A DNA stretch of 64,000 bases from Imbricaverruca yamaguchii (lineage: Eukaryota > Arthropoda > Thecostraca > Neoverrucidae): NCBI GenBank assembly GCA_034440575.1, contig JAOTOL010001458.1:158501-222500 (forward strand), given 5' to 3'. The translations under genes and the position numbers were made by a program. How positions within the stretch are numbered: position 1 is the first letter of the stretch; each line of letters opens with the position of its first letter. The notes below the pieces were generated by a model, which saw only the letters and a list, made by a program, of their open reading frames with translations, did no database searches and was not told the origin of the DNA. Positions 9,008 through 19,703 of the stretch are shown piece after piece.

Positions 9008-10744
9008 GTGGAGTGTCCGGCAGCTGTGAACAGAGTACAATTAGTGGAACAAACTTGTTGTGTGCGTTCACTGGACAACATCCCACTAATTTCTAAGGAG
9101 CCCGGCTTGTTCATAGCCGAAGTGGTAGCCAAACCGGACCGACATAAACGCCTACCGATACGAATTGTGAATACGACCACGAGAGACTTTACCTTGCACC
9201 CAGAGCAGGTAATAGCATTCGCTGAGACTATAGCCGACTCGGATTTGGAGAAACTTGTTGACTTGCCCCAGGACATTCACTTGACACCGCCAACCGCACC
9301 CTCTGACCCACTCGACCAAGCCAAACTGACTCACTTGACTGGCACTGACAAAGACCAACTGGAACAGCTGTTACGTGCTAACTCTGACATATTTGCCGCG
9401 ACTGACGCAGATCTGGGAACGACTGATGTCATACAAATGGACATTGACACTGGAGATAACCCACCGATCCGACAAGCTCCTTACAAAACGCATTCTCTCA
9501 GCGAAAATATGTTGAAGAACATATCAAAGTAATGCTAGAAGCCGGAATCATTGAAGAACCAGACAGCCCATGGGCGGCTCCAATAGTAATTGTTCGCAAA
9601 AAAAGATGGAAGTAACCGTTTCGCAATACACTTCAGAAAATTAAACAAGGTGACCAAGAAAAACAGCTACCCACTCCCCTCATTGAGGACATCCTTGCCT
9701 CTTTGGGAGGTGCGAAGTTCTTTTCGTCTTTGGATTTGAAAGCTGGTTATTGGCAAATTCCGATGTCAGAGGAGAGGATCCCAAAAACAGCATTCACGTG
9801 TTTTCTAGGCCTGTGGAACTTTCGCAAAATGCCGTTTGGCATCTATATCGCCCCATCCAAGTTCATGGAATTAATGAATAAGGTGTTGTCTGGAATTCAA
9901 AATCAGTTTGCAACTGCCTACATCAATGACGTCATAGTATACTCAAAAGCGTTTGACGAACACTTGGCTCATCTCGAAGAAGTTTTTCGCTGACTATGCA
10001 AAGGAAAGCTGAAGTTGAAGCTGTCTAAATGTGATTTCTTGAAAGAAAAAGTGCAGTACTTGGGACACGCAGTGTCCGCTTCTGGCATGGAGCCAAACCC
10101 TGAGAGAGTTGAAGCTATTCAGCATATGGCAGCCCTGATTAAAGTATAGGGAGTCCGCTCATTCATCGGTATGTGTCCGTACTACCGACGCTTCATTCCA
10201 AGTTTCAGCCAAATGTCTACGCCACTTATAAACCTCACGAAGAAACATCCGAAATTTGATTGGACCGACGATCGTGAACATGCTTTCGAAACACTGACAC
10301 AAATTATCATCAGCACCAGTACTGGCGTACCCTGACATCACGAAAGACTACAAATTATATACGGACTCCTCACAGAGAGCTGTTGGAGCAGTTTTGGTAC
10401 AAGAACATGGGGGACAGGAACGAGTAATAAAGTACTTATCGAAACAGTTGAACGAAACACAACGTAAATGGGCTATAGTATTGAAAGAACCGTACGCGAC
10501 GGTCTGGTCTGTTCAGAAATTACGCCAATATTTGTTAGGATCGAAATTCACCATTTTGACTGACCACCGTTCGTTGACGTTCCTGAACCTGTCAGAAATG
10601 AAGAACCCAATGGTTCAGAGGTGGGCGATCATGCTTTCAGAGCACAACTGTGAAGTAGTATATATCAAAGGAACCAAAAATGTAGTTGCAGACCATCTCA
10701 GTAGAATGCAGGAATCCGATCAAGCAAAAAGATCAAAAGGCTGA
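9008..10744 (+). pseudogene. pol: Gypsy reverse transcriptase and RNase H
   Basis: The frame 9008-9532 is the protease-RT linker. RT begins with MLEAGIIEEPDSPWAAPIV at about 9531 and crosses a frameshift at an A run near 9600. It continues at 9703 with FFSSLDLKAGYWQIPM (motif A) and MPFGIYIAPSKFMELMN. The YxDD box reads YINDVIVYS, so the first Asp is Asn. A stop follows EEVFR at about 9991, then KLSKCDFLKEKVQYLGHAV and RSFIGMCPYYRRFIPSF follow the standard connection, with another stop near 10149. RNase H is partial: its first segment lies around 10330-10400 out of phase, then VIKYLSKQLNETQRKW and LTDHRSLTFL up to the VADHLSRM end. The order and motifs are Gypsy; the enzyme is dead. Confidence 0.88.
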
Positions 10745-10895
10745 TGAGGACATAGCAAACATTCGAAAAATCATGAATGACAAAAATCACGCAGATTATC
10801 GAGACATCATTTTGCATTATATGGAGTTGAACAAACTCATCTACAAAGTCAGTGACGGACCTCGCTGTGGACCATTTCCAGGCTTGTAATTATGT

Positions 10896-11885
10896 GTGCC
10901 TAGATGTCTGAAACAGGAAGTATTGAAGGAGATGCACGAAGGTTTCTTTGCAGGGCACATGGGACTCGCGAAAACTTACGAAAAGCTTAAATTTTACATA
11001 TTACTGGAATGGAATGTGGAAAGACACAGTGACCTACCTCAACGCTTGCGTGCCTTGCAAAGGACGCAGGGCCAAGGCAGCACCCGCCCCGATGCAGGAG
11101 ATGCCAGTATCTCACTATCCCTTTTAAATGATTGCTATTGACACCTGTGGACCGTACCCAGAAACGCAAAAAGGTAACCGCTACGTCATAACGATTATCG
11201 CCTTGTTTTCCTCGTGGCCTGAAAGTTTTTGCACAGCACGAAAGGACACTCGCACCGTCGCAAAACTCCTCATGGAAGAAATCATTCCACGCCACTCATG
11301 TCCACGATTCATACTCTCTGACTTAGGATCCGAGTTGAGAAATGCAGTTGTTGATGAATTGGAAACGTGCCTAAACATTCGCCATATCACAACTGGCGCG
11401 TATAGGCCGCAATCTAACAGCCATTGCGAACGTTATCACCGGTGCCAAAAAGACATATTGGCAAAAACAATCAACAAAAATCAAGATGTTTGGACACAAA
11501 AATTTCCGCCACTCTTGCCGCTTATCGGACTGCAAACATTGGAAGCTCCGGAACCATTTCGCCTTTCTTTACACTGTATGGCAGAGACCCCGTTATGCCT
11601 TTGGACAACTTGCTCCAGCCAAAAGTAAAATATTTTGGGGAGGACCATGTCCCAAAAATTATGAACAATTTCCATGAAGTTTACAGCCACGTGAAAACGC
11701 ACATTGTCGAGAGCCATGAGAGGACCCGAGAGTACGCTGACCGAAAAGCCAAACCGCGAAACTTCAAAATTTGAGATCCCGTATATTATTATGGCACAAC
11801 CGTACAACCTGGCACTTCGCCAAAATTATCGCTCCCCTGGAAACCTTACTTTCGGATTATCAAGCAGACTAGCCCAAAAAATTAT
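10896..11885 (+). pseudogene. pol: Gypsy integrase
   Basis: The HHCC domain begins with MHEGFFAGHMGLAKTYEKLK (the two His); the Cys pair (NACVPCKGRRAKAA) is in another phase at about 11040-11075. The core has the first Asp in MIAIDTCGPYPE (frame 11128-11628), the second in FILSDLGSELRNA and the Glu in QSNSHCERYHRCQKDIL, so D,D-35-E is retained. The segment SDLGSE replaces the commoner SDNGSEF. Downstream the frame shifts again (11424-11774: AAYRTANIGSSGTISPFFTLYGRDPV) as in the normal integrase C-terminus. There are at least three phase changes and a stop around 11127. Confidence 0.85.
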
Positions 11886-12803
11886 GTGATTAAGAATCAG
11901 ATCACCGGTAAGACCCGACTGGTACATGCCCAGAAACTACGACTAGCGGACCCGAGCACAGCCTGGGAAACCACCAAAGATTCAGAAGAGCCAGTGAACC
12001 AGAAATATCTAGAGAAAGCGTCAAAGTTAGACCGTTCAGCCCCTAAACGAGTGCAGCCTTCTAGGTCAGCCAAACGGGCCGAGGCCGGCCCTGATTACAG
12101 TCCCTGTGAGGATTGTCCCATGGACGTATGCAGTCCGCCGAGAACAAAGTATGATGAAACCGCTGAGTTCACAGAGCCCATGCCGAGTTCAGTGCAATCA
12201 CATCCGGTCGAGTCTGACCTACCGGAAAGAGCACCTCTCACCTGGCCAGTGGATGCAGCTGAGCAATCACCGGTATCAAGTGATACCGAGACAGACATTC
12301 CTTTGTCTGAACCAGTTCAGAGGAACAAAAGGCCGTTGCGGTCGACTAGTGAGTCTGACGACGATGTCCCTCTTTCGGAATTAGTTCAACGGAACAAAAG
12401 ACCACTCCCCTCTTCGAGCGATTCCGAAGACAATCTACCCCTATCAGAGTTAGCAGAACGCCTAAAACGACTATTGGCCACGTCCAGTGATTCAGACCCT
12501 GAAAATTGGCAGTTGCAATTAGGAAAGCGTTCGAAGCCCCCGATTAGCGAATCTGAAGATGAAATTCCGCTTTCAGAATTAGCAAAACGCTTGCAGGATT
12601 CGACTGCAAGCCCAGTGAGGCCAGTCCCGGAAATGCGACCTTTGGTGGAATTATCTGATGATGATCGTCCTCCGTGCAAACTTCAAATTCACGATGACTC
12701 TGCTACTTCCACCGATTACGAAGCAGGTGTCGACCGTGTCGACGTCACGCCTAATAAAGCTAGCGCCTTTGCGAGCTTTGTGGAAATGCAAATGAATCAA
12801 TGA
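11886..12803 (+). CDS. Gypsy pol C-terminal tail with Ser/Asp-rich PLSEL repeats
   Basis: About 305 codons are open. The start (TGKTRLVHAQKLRLADP) resembles the end of Gypsy integrases, after which the chain becomes acidic and Ser-rich. Residues about 135-240 hold four clear units and one degenerate unit of about 25 residues built on an acidic Ser cluster, PLSEL, a short Arg-rich helix and KRP (for example SESEDEIPLSELAKRLQD). The acidic Ser clusters look like casein kinase 2 sites and the KRP ends are basic. This is the only Gypsy coding part with no internal stop, against a heavily broken upstream pol. No function can be assigned; it is likely the tail of Pol rather than an independent gene. 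Confidence 0.5.
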   Translation: MIKNQITGKTRLVHAQKLRLADPSTAWETTKDSEEPVNQKYLEKASKLDRSAPKRVQPSRSAKRAEAGPDYSPCEDCPMDVCSPPRTKYDETAEFTEPMPSSVQSHPVESDLPERAPLTWPVDAAEQSPVSSDTETDIPLSEPVQRNKRPLRSTSESDDDVPLSELVQRNKRPLPSSSDSEDNLPLSELAERLKRLLATSSDSDPENWQLQLGKRSKPPISESEDEIPLSELAKRLQDSTASPVRPVPEMRPLVELSDDDRPPCKLQIHDDSATSTDYEAGVDRVDVTPNKASAFASFVEMQMNQ

Positions 12804-12989
12804 TGAAGCAGATGAAATTATAAATGATGATGTTCCAGTCATTGCTTAAGTAGAAAGCCGAAATGTTGAATTGTTGAAGTGCACCTGTGAGTCTCCTCTA
12901 GTGATTGTGTAATTGTATTGTTGGCGCAGTGACGCCACGTCAGGTGATGTGGGTAGCAGCAACCTCAGGCATGATGATAGCCGGTGCCA
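12804..12989 (+). other. Gypsy 3' region upstream of a MITE insertion
   Basis: This short stretch after the pol tail shows no domain. It is interrupted by the family P MITE at 12990. Confidence 0.4.
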
Positions 12990-13840
12990 TTAACCCGTCC
13001 CGTCTCGGGGGGTCTTCAACCGCCCCCCGCGGACGACCGGCGCAAGGCAGCAAACCCAAATTTTGTATACCTTTTCCCACGTCAATTTGACTTGCTGATT
13101 CCAAAATTTTTCGGTCAGCTCATCTAGGATCAACGAGTTATTCAAGGTGAAGTGAGGTCACCTCCAAAAACGTTGAACCAGTCCTCACGCTTTAACGGAT
13201 ACGGATATTTTAATGAAACTTTCAGAGTTTCCTTATCTTTACGGATGCAACAAAACGTATGAGTTGAATTTTTCATTTTTTTTTCGTTTTTGACTACATA
13301 TAAATTTTGTGTACTTGTCATATTGTAGTTTAAACACAGGAGTCTGGCTAAAGTAAGCATTTTTTATTAGGCAAGTTGACTTCCAACAACATTTATGGAT
13401 CTGCTCTACCCATTGGAGAAGGAAAATGAAAGAAAACTTGAAAACTCAGAATTTTGAACTTCCGAAAAAATAAAGATTGTTTTGTTTTTTTTTGGGGGGG
13501 GGGGCAAAAGAAATTATAGCCCTGGTCGATTTCGCTGTCCTTTTCTCATTCCAAATACATTTTGTTTTTTCATATATACACCAAAATGAACTCCCCAGAG
13601 TAAAAAGCATAATGCAAGCCGTGAAAATTCGTGAAAATCTAGCCCCCCTGGTGACGTTACTTTTGGGGGTAAGTTTTTTTGGTGGGTGGACCCGGACCCT
13701 ACTCGTGGAGCGCTTTCCGATGACACCTCTTTCGTTTTCGTGCGATGCTTAGTTTGGATTTTAGAGGGGGGTCTTCAACCGCCCCCCCCCCCACCCGAGA
13801 CGAGGTGGGAGGATTTGACAGGAAACACGGCGGGGGTTAA
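12990..13840 (+). mobile_element. Family P MITE copy A, TTAA-flanked
   Basis: This 843-bp non-coding element is bounded by TTAA at 12990-12993 and 13837-13840. It begins CCCGTCCCGTCTCGG and ends CGGCGGGGG, and has a GGGGGTCTTCAACCGCCCCC quasi-palindrome near each end. Homologous copies lie at 18864-19703 (inverted), 26406-27211, 29078-29952 (inverted) and about 52330-53066. TTAA flanks and CCC/GGG ends are the pattern of piggyBac-type elements. There is no transposase, so the copy would be non-autonomous. It interrupts the 3' part of the Gypsy element. Confidence 0.8.
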
Positions 13841-14138
13841 TGTGATGCGTGTAGCACCACCATGAAGGAACCTCTTATGGGCATAATGATGTTGATGTGA
13901 CGTTGTGACGTCACCTATCCTGATGTCTAGTGTGAAACAGGTCGTTGATTTTATAAAATGCCTGTGGTCGAAATCATTCCTATCCTACTCTTCCCTGTAC
14001 TTAAAACCCCTTACGGAACTCTGTTTTGCCACGCGGTGTCTTATATTCAATTCCAGCTGACCGATAACTTGAAATCACCTAGGATAAATTTATATGCTAA
14101 CTAGCCTCGACTGCGTCCCCGAGACGGGAGCCCTGTAG

Positions 14139-14435
14139 ATGTCACCCGACCTCGACATTCCGGTATCTCGCCTCAGTTATCATCTGCAGACAAAACGTGG
14201 ACTCCGCTACCATGCAGCATTAGGACACTCGGCCTTGATCATTCCCGTGGTATTGATGCTGGTAGCCGCAACAGGTGTTATCGTGTATTGTCTTCTGAAA
14301 CGAAAACAGAGCTCTGTTCCTGCCTGTCCCGCAACACAACCTTCAACCCTCCAACCCCTCCCGCTTGGTGAAGACGTCATCGTCATCCGCGCTGGTCATG
14401 AGCCAGCGTCAACACGACCTGGCAATCGGGCGTGA
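14139..14435 (+). CDS. Small ORF with one predicted membrane segment
   Basis: The ORF is 98 codons, with TAG immediately upstream in frame. Residues about 31-53 (ALIIPVVLMLVAATGVIVYC) form a strong hydrophobic span followed by KRK, consistent with a single-pass membrane protein whose tail is cytoplasmic. It sits between Gypsy pol and the 3' LTR, where env lies in errantivirus-like elements, so it could be the transmembrane end of a decayed envelope gene. Upstream frames are closed by stops and no fusion peptide or cleavage site is visible, so this is only a suggestion. Confidence 0.3.
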   Translation: MSPDLDIPVSRLSYHLQTKRGLRYHAALGHSALIIPVVLMLVAATGVIVYCLLKRKQSSVPACPATQPSTLQPLPLGEDVIVIRAGHEPASTRPGNRA

Positions 14436-14528
14436 CGAGTCCGTCACGCCAGTTGCCGCAGGATCACCGGTCGAGTCGCTCATCTGCCTTCGCTCTTCAA
14501 GCCACCAGCCTTCGCTCTTTAAGCTGCC

Positions 14529-15157
14529 ATGAATTTTGAGATATCGCGTGTCCTCGCCGTCCGATGGGACTGCGAGGACATGGCAGAGTACCTCCTTCAG
14601 TGGGATGGATTCCCCAATCCCAGGCGACCTGGGAGGTGTCTCATCACCTCCCAGATGCCCTTCTGGCCCGCATAGTGGCCTCCGACTGCCAGCTGCCATT
14701 GGACCGCTACGGGCCGCAAGAACGGCCCGGCCCGCGGCTGACGAAGCCGCCGACTTATCGACATCTGGACCGCAGGTGTGCCACTTGCGGCGACCTGTTG
14801 GCCCGGGGCCGACACTCGGGTGGCCCGTGGCCGAGCGCCACCTCTGCGGACGCCAGTGTCGTCTCCGCAGATGACAACGGCCGGCAACTGTGCTCGGGCG
14901 CCGCCTCCACGGACGGGAGCGTCGCCGCTGACGATACGGGCGCCGCCTCTGCAGACGAGAGTGTCGCCACTGGCGACGCTAGCATCACCACTGCCGACGC
15001 TAGCGCCGCCACTGAAAACGTCAGTGCCACCGCGACGAGCACCACGACAACCACCGACCGAGCATCTTCGCAAGAGACTCGAGTGGCAGTGATCCGACGT
15101 CTGCTGCTGGAGCATCGCCAGCGCAAGGAGGGCAGAGCAAGTCAACCCAACGAATAG
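14529..15157 (+). pseudogene. Chromodomain ORF with one frameshift, next to Gypsy 3' LTR
   Basis: From ATG at 14529 the frame encodes MNFEISRVLAVRWDCEDMAE and then YLLQWDGFPN, the first two strands of a chromodomain (aromatic F, then YLLQW-GF). A one-base shift in CCCCAATCCC near 14612-14618 moves the rest, ATWEVSHHLPDALLARI, into the frame that stays open to 15157; this matches TWEP-NL and the final helix of chromodomains. The C-terminal part has CATCGDLLARG and then a long Ala/Ser/Thr/Asp-rich repeat and a basic end. Chromodomains occur at the integrase C-terminus of chromoviruses, but here one lies at the start of a separate frame 1.7 kb after pol. A sequencing error in the C run would restore an intact gene. 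Confidence 0.6.
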
Positions 15158-15647
15158 ACGGTACCGACGGATCACAAGTGGCGGGCGTTGGAAGCGTGGG
15201 GCGGTCACCCACGTTCCAACGCTCCGAACCGGACTGAAGATTTGCAGGACGCCAACAACGTGAACATTGTCTGTGATTGCGCGCGCGAATAGTGATTCCG
15301 ATTTATAAGTGAAATCATTGCAATTAGTATAAGGTGTACTAACATGGACAGGGCCATGGGTACCCCTTAAAGACCCCTAGACTAACCCGCGTAGGACCTT
15401 CAGTCGATCAAACGAACCCGTTTGTAATTTGTAACAGTATCACGAGTGGTTGTTTAGTCGTGTGTGATGTAAACGGCCGTGATTTGTCTAAGTGAAGTTC
15501 AGAATTCATCTGTAAATTGACTTCGACCTTTTTCGACCTCAGTGTTGTGTTGTAACAGTGTTGCTAAACATGTACTATTTTAATCGTATAATGTCTAACT
15601 ATAGGTGCTGTGACCCCGTAAGTCAGCCGACCTAATATGCCCCGCAT

Positions 15648-16044
15648 AGGTCGCGTCTAGTACTTTTCCGTCCGGCGCCGGCAACGCGGTCATCGGCCCT
15701 CGTCGGAACCGAGTCAGCGTTCCACGGGACAACGCTCGGCAACTGCGACGTCTGCCTGGGCTTCCGGTCGTGGTCGAGCCAGGGCGGTGGCCAGACCCCC
15801 GATGTGAGACGTGTCTGGACTGTCGAGCCGCGCGGGCCTGTCGCTGTCGGTCGCGTTCGTAAATTAATAATTGTATTTCGGCCTCCAAATTTACAATTGA
15901 AATCAATCGTTGTCACCATATATTCGCTATACCTATTGCACAATATACCGTGCAGAGTACTTATCATTTTTGCGTTTGGAGTTATTGCGGCGCGGGTCAA
16001 GACCCTAGACTGTTCACGAGCCTAGAAGAACGACCTTCACTACA
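15648..16044 (+). repeat. 3' LTR of the Gypsy element (portion shared with the 5' LTR)
   Basis: The segment matches 1-402 and ends in the same CTTCACTACA. The real LTR start is further left, somewhere between about 15160 and 15647, but cannot be placed because the matching part of the 5' LTR is outside the window. A GTATAA box at about 15328 could be its promoter. Confidence 0.8.
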
Positions 16045-17152
16045 TTATGTCTTTATGATTGGCATCACAGTTTATATGCAGGGGCGCAATAGAACACTAC
16101 TCACTAGTCGCGAAGCTCGTTGGCCTGAGGAATTTATCCCAGCGACCATTAGCTGTGGCACATGACCTGATGAATGAATGATGAACACTATCCTTGAAAT
16201 TGGTGCCGGTGAAGTAACCCAGCCATGCTGACTCAAGGTCCGATGAACGCCCCTGATCTACCCGTCATCTCTGGTCACGTATACTTGGCACGCAACTGGA
16301 AGATTTGGAGATAAAGACAACGACGATCCATCATCATCGCCCACGACTAAGCATAATGTGCCTGGACAAATTCAGCATGATTATGGATGCTTGTCTAAAG
16401 CAACGGTGCACAGATAAGTTCTGTAAGTGCATCTAAGCCTCAAAAATATGTTAAATTGTTAGATTGGTATGAACTTTGTCAAGTGGTATATCAGTACATG
16501 TATTTGTATGGCTAGGACAATATTACATCTGTTCGGACAAGAAACTGCCAGGATTTCCTTAAGTATCTGTCTATGCAGGTGCAGAATGAACAACATCAGT
16601 AGTCATATTTAGATTATGAAATATTGATAAAAATCCATTCAATACAACCTGTTTATTAAAATGATGTAACAGTCCATTCCATGTAAAAAGACGTTGATTA
16701 AAGCTTCCTTCACGTATACGAAGGCAGATACAACAGCATGGCTCACGTTGACCACGGGGATTGTCGCTTTAAATGCAAGTGTGATCAGCAACTTCTGACT
16801 TTAGCCAAAATCACGAACTGAATGGGGGGGGGGGGCAATTGGGAAGTAGATAGATAATACAAACGATTAGCATCAATTGCATTATTAGTTAAATATTAGA
16901 AACGGAACACTGAAGTAACATGCACAGCCACACAATCCACTTCTCATAAAATATCATTCGCCGGATTCTTGAGCAGCCGACCGGCTCACCTTGTCATAGA
17001 GACACAACGTGTTTCCGCTGACAGCACATGGTAGGTTATTACGCGGGTCCCATGGATTTAGACCTTTGGGGCGGAAGTTCTTGCCTTACCAGGCGGGCTC
17101 ACTGGTAGGCACGCCGCGGGGCACGGCGGTGTTCACCACGACGGAGACCCCC
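16045..17152. other. Non-coding stretch downstream of the Gypsy element
   Basis: I see no gene or repeat of note here except a G run at about 16825. AT content is ordinary. Confidence 0.5.
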
Positions 17153-17668
17153 CCCGGCGGACCCGTGGTGCGACCATCGGGCGGACCCGTGGCGGGACCA
17201 TCGGGCGGACCCGTGGCGGGACCGTCGGGCGGACCCGTGGCGGGACCGTCGGGCGGACCCGTGGCGGGACCGTCGGCGGCGGGACCGTCGGGCGGACCCG
17301 TGGTGCGACCATCGGGCGGACCCCGTGGCGGGACTGTCGGGCGGACCCGTGGCGGGACCGTCGGGCGGACCCGTGGTGCGACCATCGGGTGGACCCGTGG
17401 TGCGACCGTCGGGCGGACCCGTGGCGGGACCGTCGGGCGGACCCGTGGTGCGACCGTCGGGCGGACCCGTGGTGCGACCATCGGGCGGACCCCGTGGCGG
17501 GACTGTCGGGCGGACCCCGTGGCGGGACTGTCGGGCGGACCCGTGGCAGGACCGTCGGGCGGACCCGTGGTGCGACCGTCGGGCGGACCCCGTGGTGCGA
17601 CCGTCGGGTGGACCCCGTGGTGCGACCGTCGGGCGGGCCCGTGGCGGGACTGTCGGGCGGACCCATCC
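17153..17668. repeat. 24-bp GC-rich minisatellite
   Basis: About 21 copies of GGCGGACCCGTGGCGGGACC-type units (24 bp) occur, with variants GTGGTGCGACC and occasional extra C. Because 24 is a multiple of three, several frames stay open on both strands (GGPVAGPS-type peptides on plus; RPTVPPRV-type on minus). No gene is implied. Confidence 0.92.
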
Positions 17669-17769
17669 ACCTTACTCAGATGTCGCCCGACGCGGCTACT
17701 GGGAACCTTCAGAAAGATGCAGTATGTTGCCGACGTTTGTCAGTTTTCAAGGTGGGGTAGAACCCCACC

Positions 17770-17968
17770 AAGTGGGGCTCGGGCACCAGGGGCCTCAACG
17801 GTAGCCACTTCCATGTGGGTCTTGGAGATCAGGGACGTCACCAGTAGCTATGTTCATGTGGTGCTCGGACACCAGGGGCCTCACCAGTAGCCACGTTCGT
17901 GTGGGGTGGGAAACCAGGCACCTCGGCAGTAGCCACGTTCATGTGGGGCTCGGAAACCAGGGGCCCCA
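17770..17968. repeat. 43-bp tandem repeat
   Basis: About 4.5 copies of a unit around GTAGCCACGTTCATGTGGGG with starts at 17801, 17844, 17887 and 17929, diverged by several bases. Confidence 0.85.
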
Positions 17969-18863
17969 GTGCCAACGGCGTTCATGTCCGGCGCTAACCC
18001 TGGTCACAATCACTCACTTTAGAACTCGACCTCTTGCCTTCAGAACTCGGTGTCTCGAGCGCAACAAGTGTGCACCGCTGGGAGTTGTCGTTTCGCGGTC
18101 ACTTCTGTCGCACGCCGGCTACGAGTGGCCTAATGTGCACGCACTGCGGACGCATTACGAGCGCGCGTTGCGGGCACGATCCGAGGAACAACTTACCGTA
18201 ACCAACCAGGAGTGGCTTAAATGCAGCATGCGCGCCGGGTACGCCGTGATTATGGTCCGTACAGCAGCGCCTCCGGGGAGCAATTTGCCCTTCCAGAATT
18301 ACGCAGCCATCGCTGGACCCAGCTGTAGGAACGGGCGCTACCGGCACTACAGATCATTGTTTGTCGGGGTTATTGAGAAGGGATTCTGTGCTTGTTCAAT
18401 GCCGACTTTTTATCGATCCTCACTCTATTATTGGTGGCGTTCACGCATGCTCGTGCACATTCTCGTCAATAGTTTATTGTCCTAATAGTCAAACCCGGGC
18501 GGTATCGACATGTTTTCACCTGCACCAATGGCTTGTATTCTGCCCTGCATGCGTTTTTGAGGACCATCTTTGTATCATTTAGGTAAGCTTTACCAAAAGA
18601 TGAAACGCAAATGGTGAGTTGATAAACATTTGCAAATGTGAAGCATGTTTTTGCGTATCATTTGTCAATACCAATATCTCACACTACACAAATAAGAGAG
18701 AGGTATTGTAATTTATCTTCTTACTTGAAGAAGTTCAATTGCATTCTCCATGCCTGTGATTAGACATTGACCTGAAACGAGTCAAAGTCAGTAATATGAC
18801 AAAACTCTTCGAAATGCTACTATTGAGAAAATTTGCAGCATGCAGCTAAATAGCGGTCTGCCG
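17969..18863. other. Unassigned stretch
   Basis: A frame stays open on the plus strand to 18485 but shows no recognisable domain and begins inside the 43-bp repeat. I see no support for a gene. Confidence 0.4.
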
Positions 18864-19703
18864 TTACACTGCGCCGTCTTTCCGATCAAATCCTCCCACC
18901 CCATCTCGGGAGGAGGGGGGGCGGTTGGAGACCCCCCGTCTAAAATCCAAACTAGGCATCGCATGAAAACGAAAGAGGTGTCATCGGCAAGCGCACGATG
19001 AGTATGGTCCGGGTCCACCCTCCAAAACACTTTCACCCCAAAAGTGACGTCACCAGGGTGGCTAGATTTTCACGACTTTTCACGACTTACATTATGTTTT
19101 TGACTCTGGGGGGTTCATTTTGGGGGATATATGAAAAAACAAAATGTATTTAGAATGAGAAAAGGACAGCGAAATCATCCCGGGCTATAATTGTTTGGGC
19201 CCCCAAAAATAAGACATATTTTTCTTATTTGGAAATTTTGAGTTTTCAAGTTTTATTTCATTTTCCTTTTCCAATGGTTAGAGCAGACCGAGAAGCGTTG
19301 TTGGAAGTCAACTTGCCCTTATAAATGCTTACTTTAGCCAGAATCCTGTATTTGAACTGCAACTTGGCAAATATGCAAAATTTATAGGTAGTGAAAAGGA
19401 AAAAAAAATTCAACTTGTACGTTTTGTTGCATCCGTAAATATAAACAAACGCTGAAAGTTTCATTAAAATATCTGTATCCGTTAAAGCGTGACGAATGGT
19501 TGAACTTTTTTGGAGGTGACCTCACTTGACCTTGACTAACTCGCTGATCCTAGACGACCTGACCTAAACATTTTTAATCAGCATGTCAAATTGATGTGGC
19601 AAAAGGTATGCCAAATTTGGACGCGCTGCCGCGCGCCGTTCATCCGCTATCCGCGAAAACCCTGAGGGGGGCGGTTGAAGACCCCCGAGACGGGACGGAT
19701 TAA
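18864..19703 (-). mobile_element. Family P MITE copy B
   Basis: Inverted copy of 12990-13840. The right flank is TTAA (19700-19703); the left flank reads TTAC (one change). Near-terminal GGGGGCGGTTGAAGACCCCC and the internal ATACAGATATTTTAATGAAAC-type segment (reverse orientation) are shared with the other copies. Confidence 0.8.

Larger units (their letters stand above)
1..16044 (+). mobile_element. Degenerate Gypsy-type LTR retrotransposon, 5' end outside window
   Basis: The first about 400 bases recur at 15648-16044 in the same orientation with roughly 17 substitutions by eye, as expected for the two LTRs of one element. Between them, in Gypsy order on the plus strand, lie gag with a CCHC knuckle, an aspartic protease with DTGAD, reverse transcriptase, RNase H and integrase. 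The order RT-RNase H-integrase is that of Gypsy (Metaviridae) elements. The coding part carries many frameshifts and stops, so the copy is dead. Two later insertions sit inside it: a BEL/Pao element (898-7518) and a MITE (12994-13836). The full LTR length, the start of the 3' LTR and the target duplication cannot be determined because the left end is outside the window. Confidence 0.85.

Noticed and set aside
17850..18485. A 211-codon plus-strand ORF
   Set aside because: Starts inside the 43-bp repeat and shows no domain or homology I recognise.
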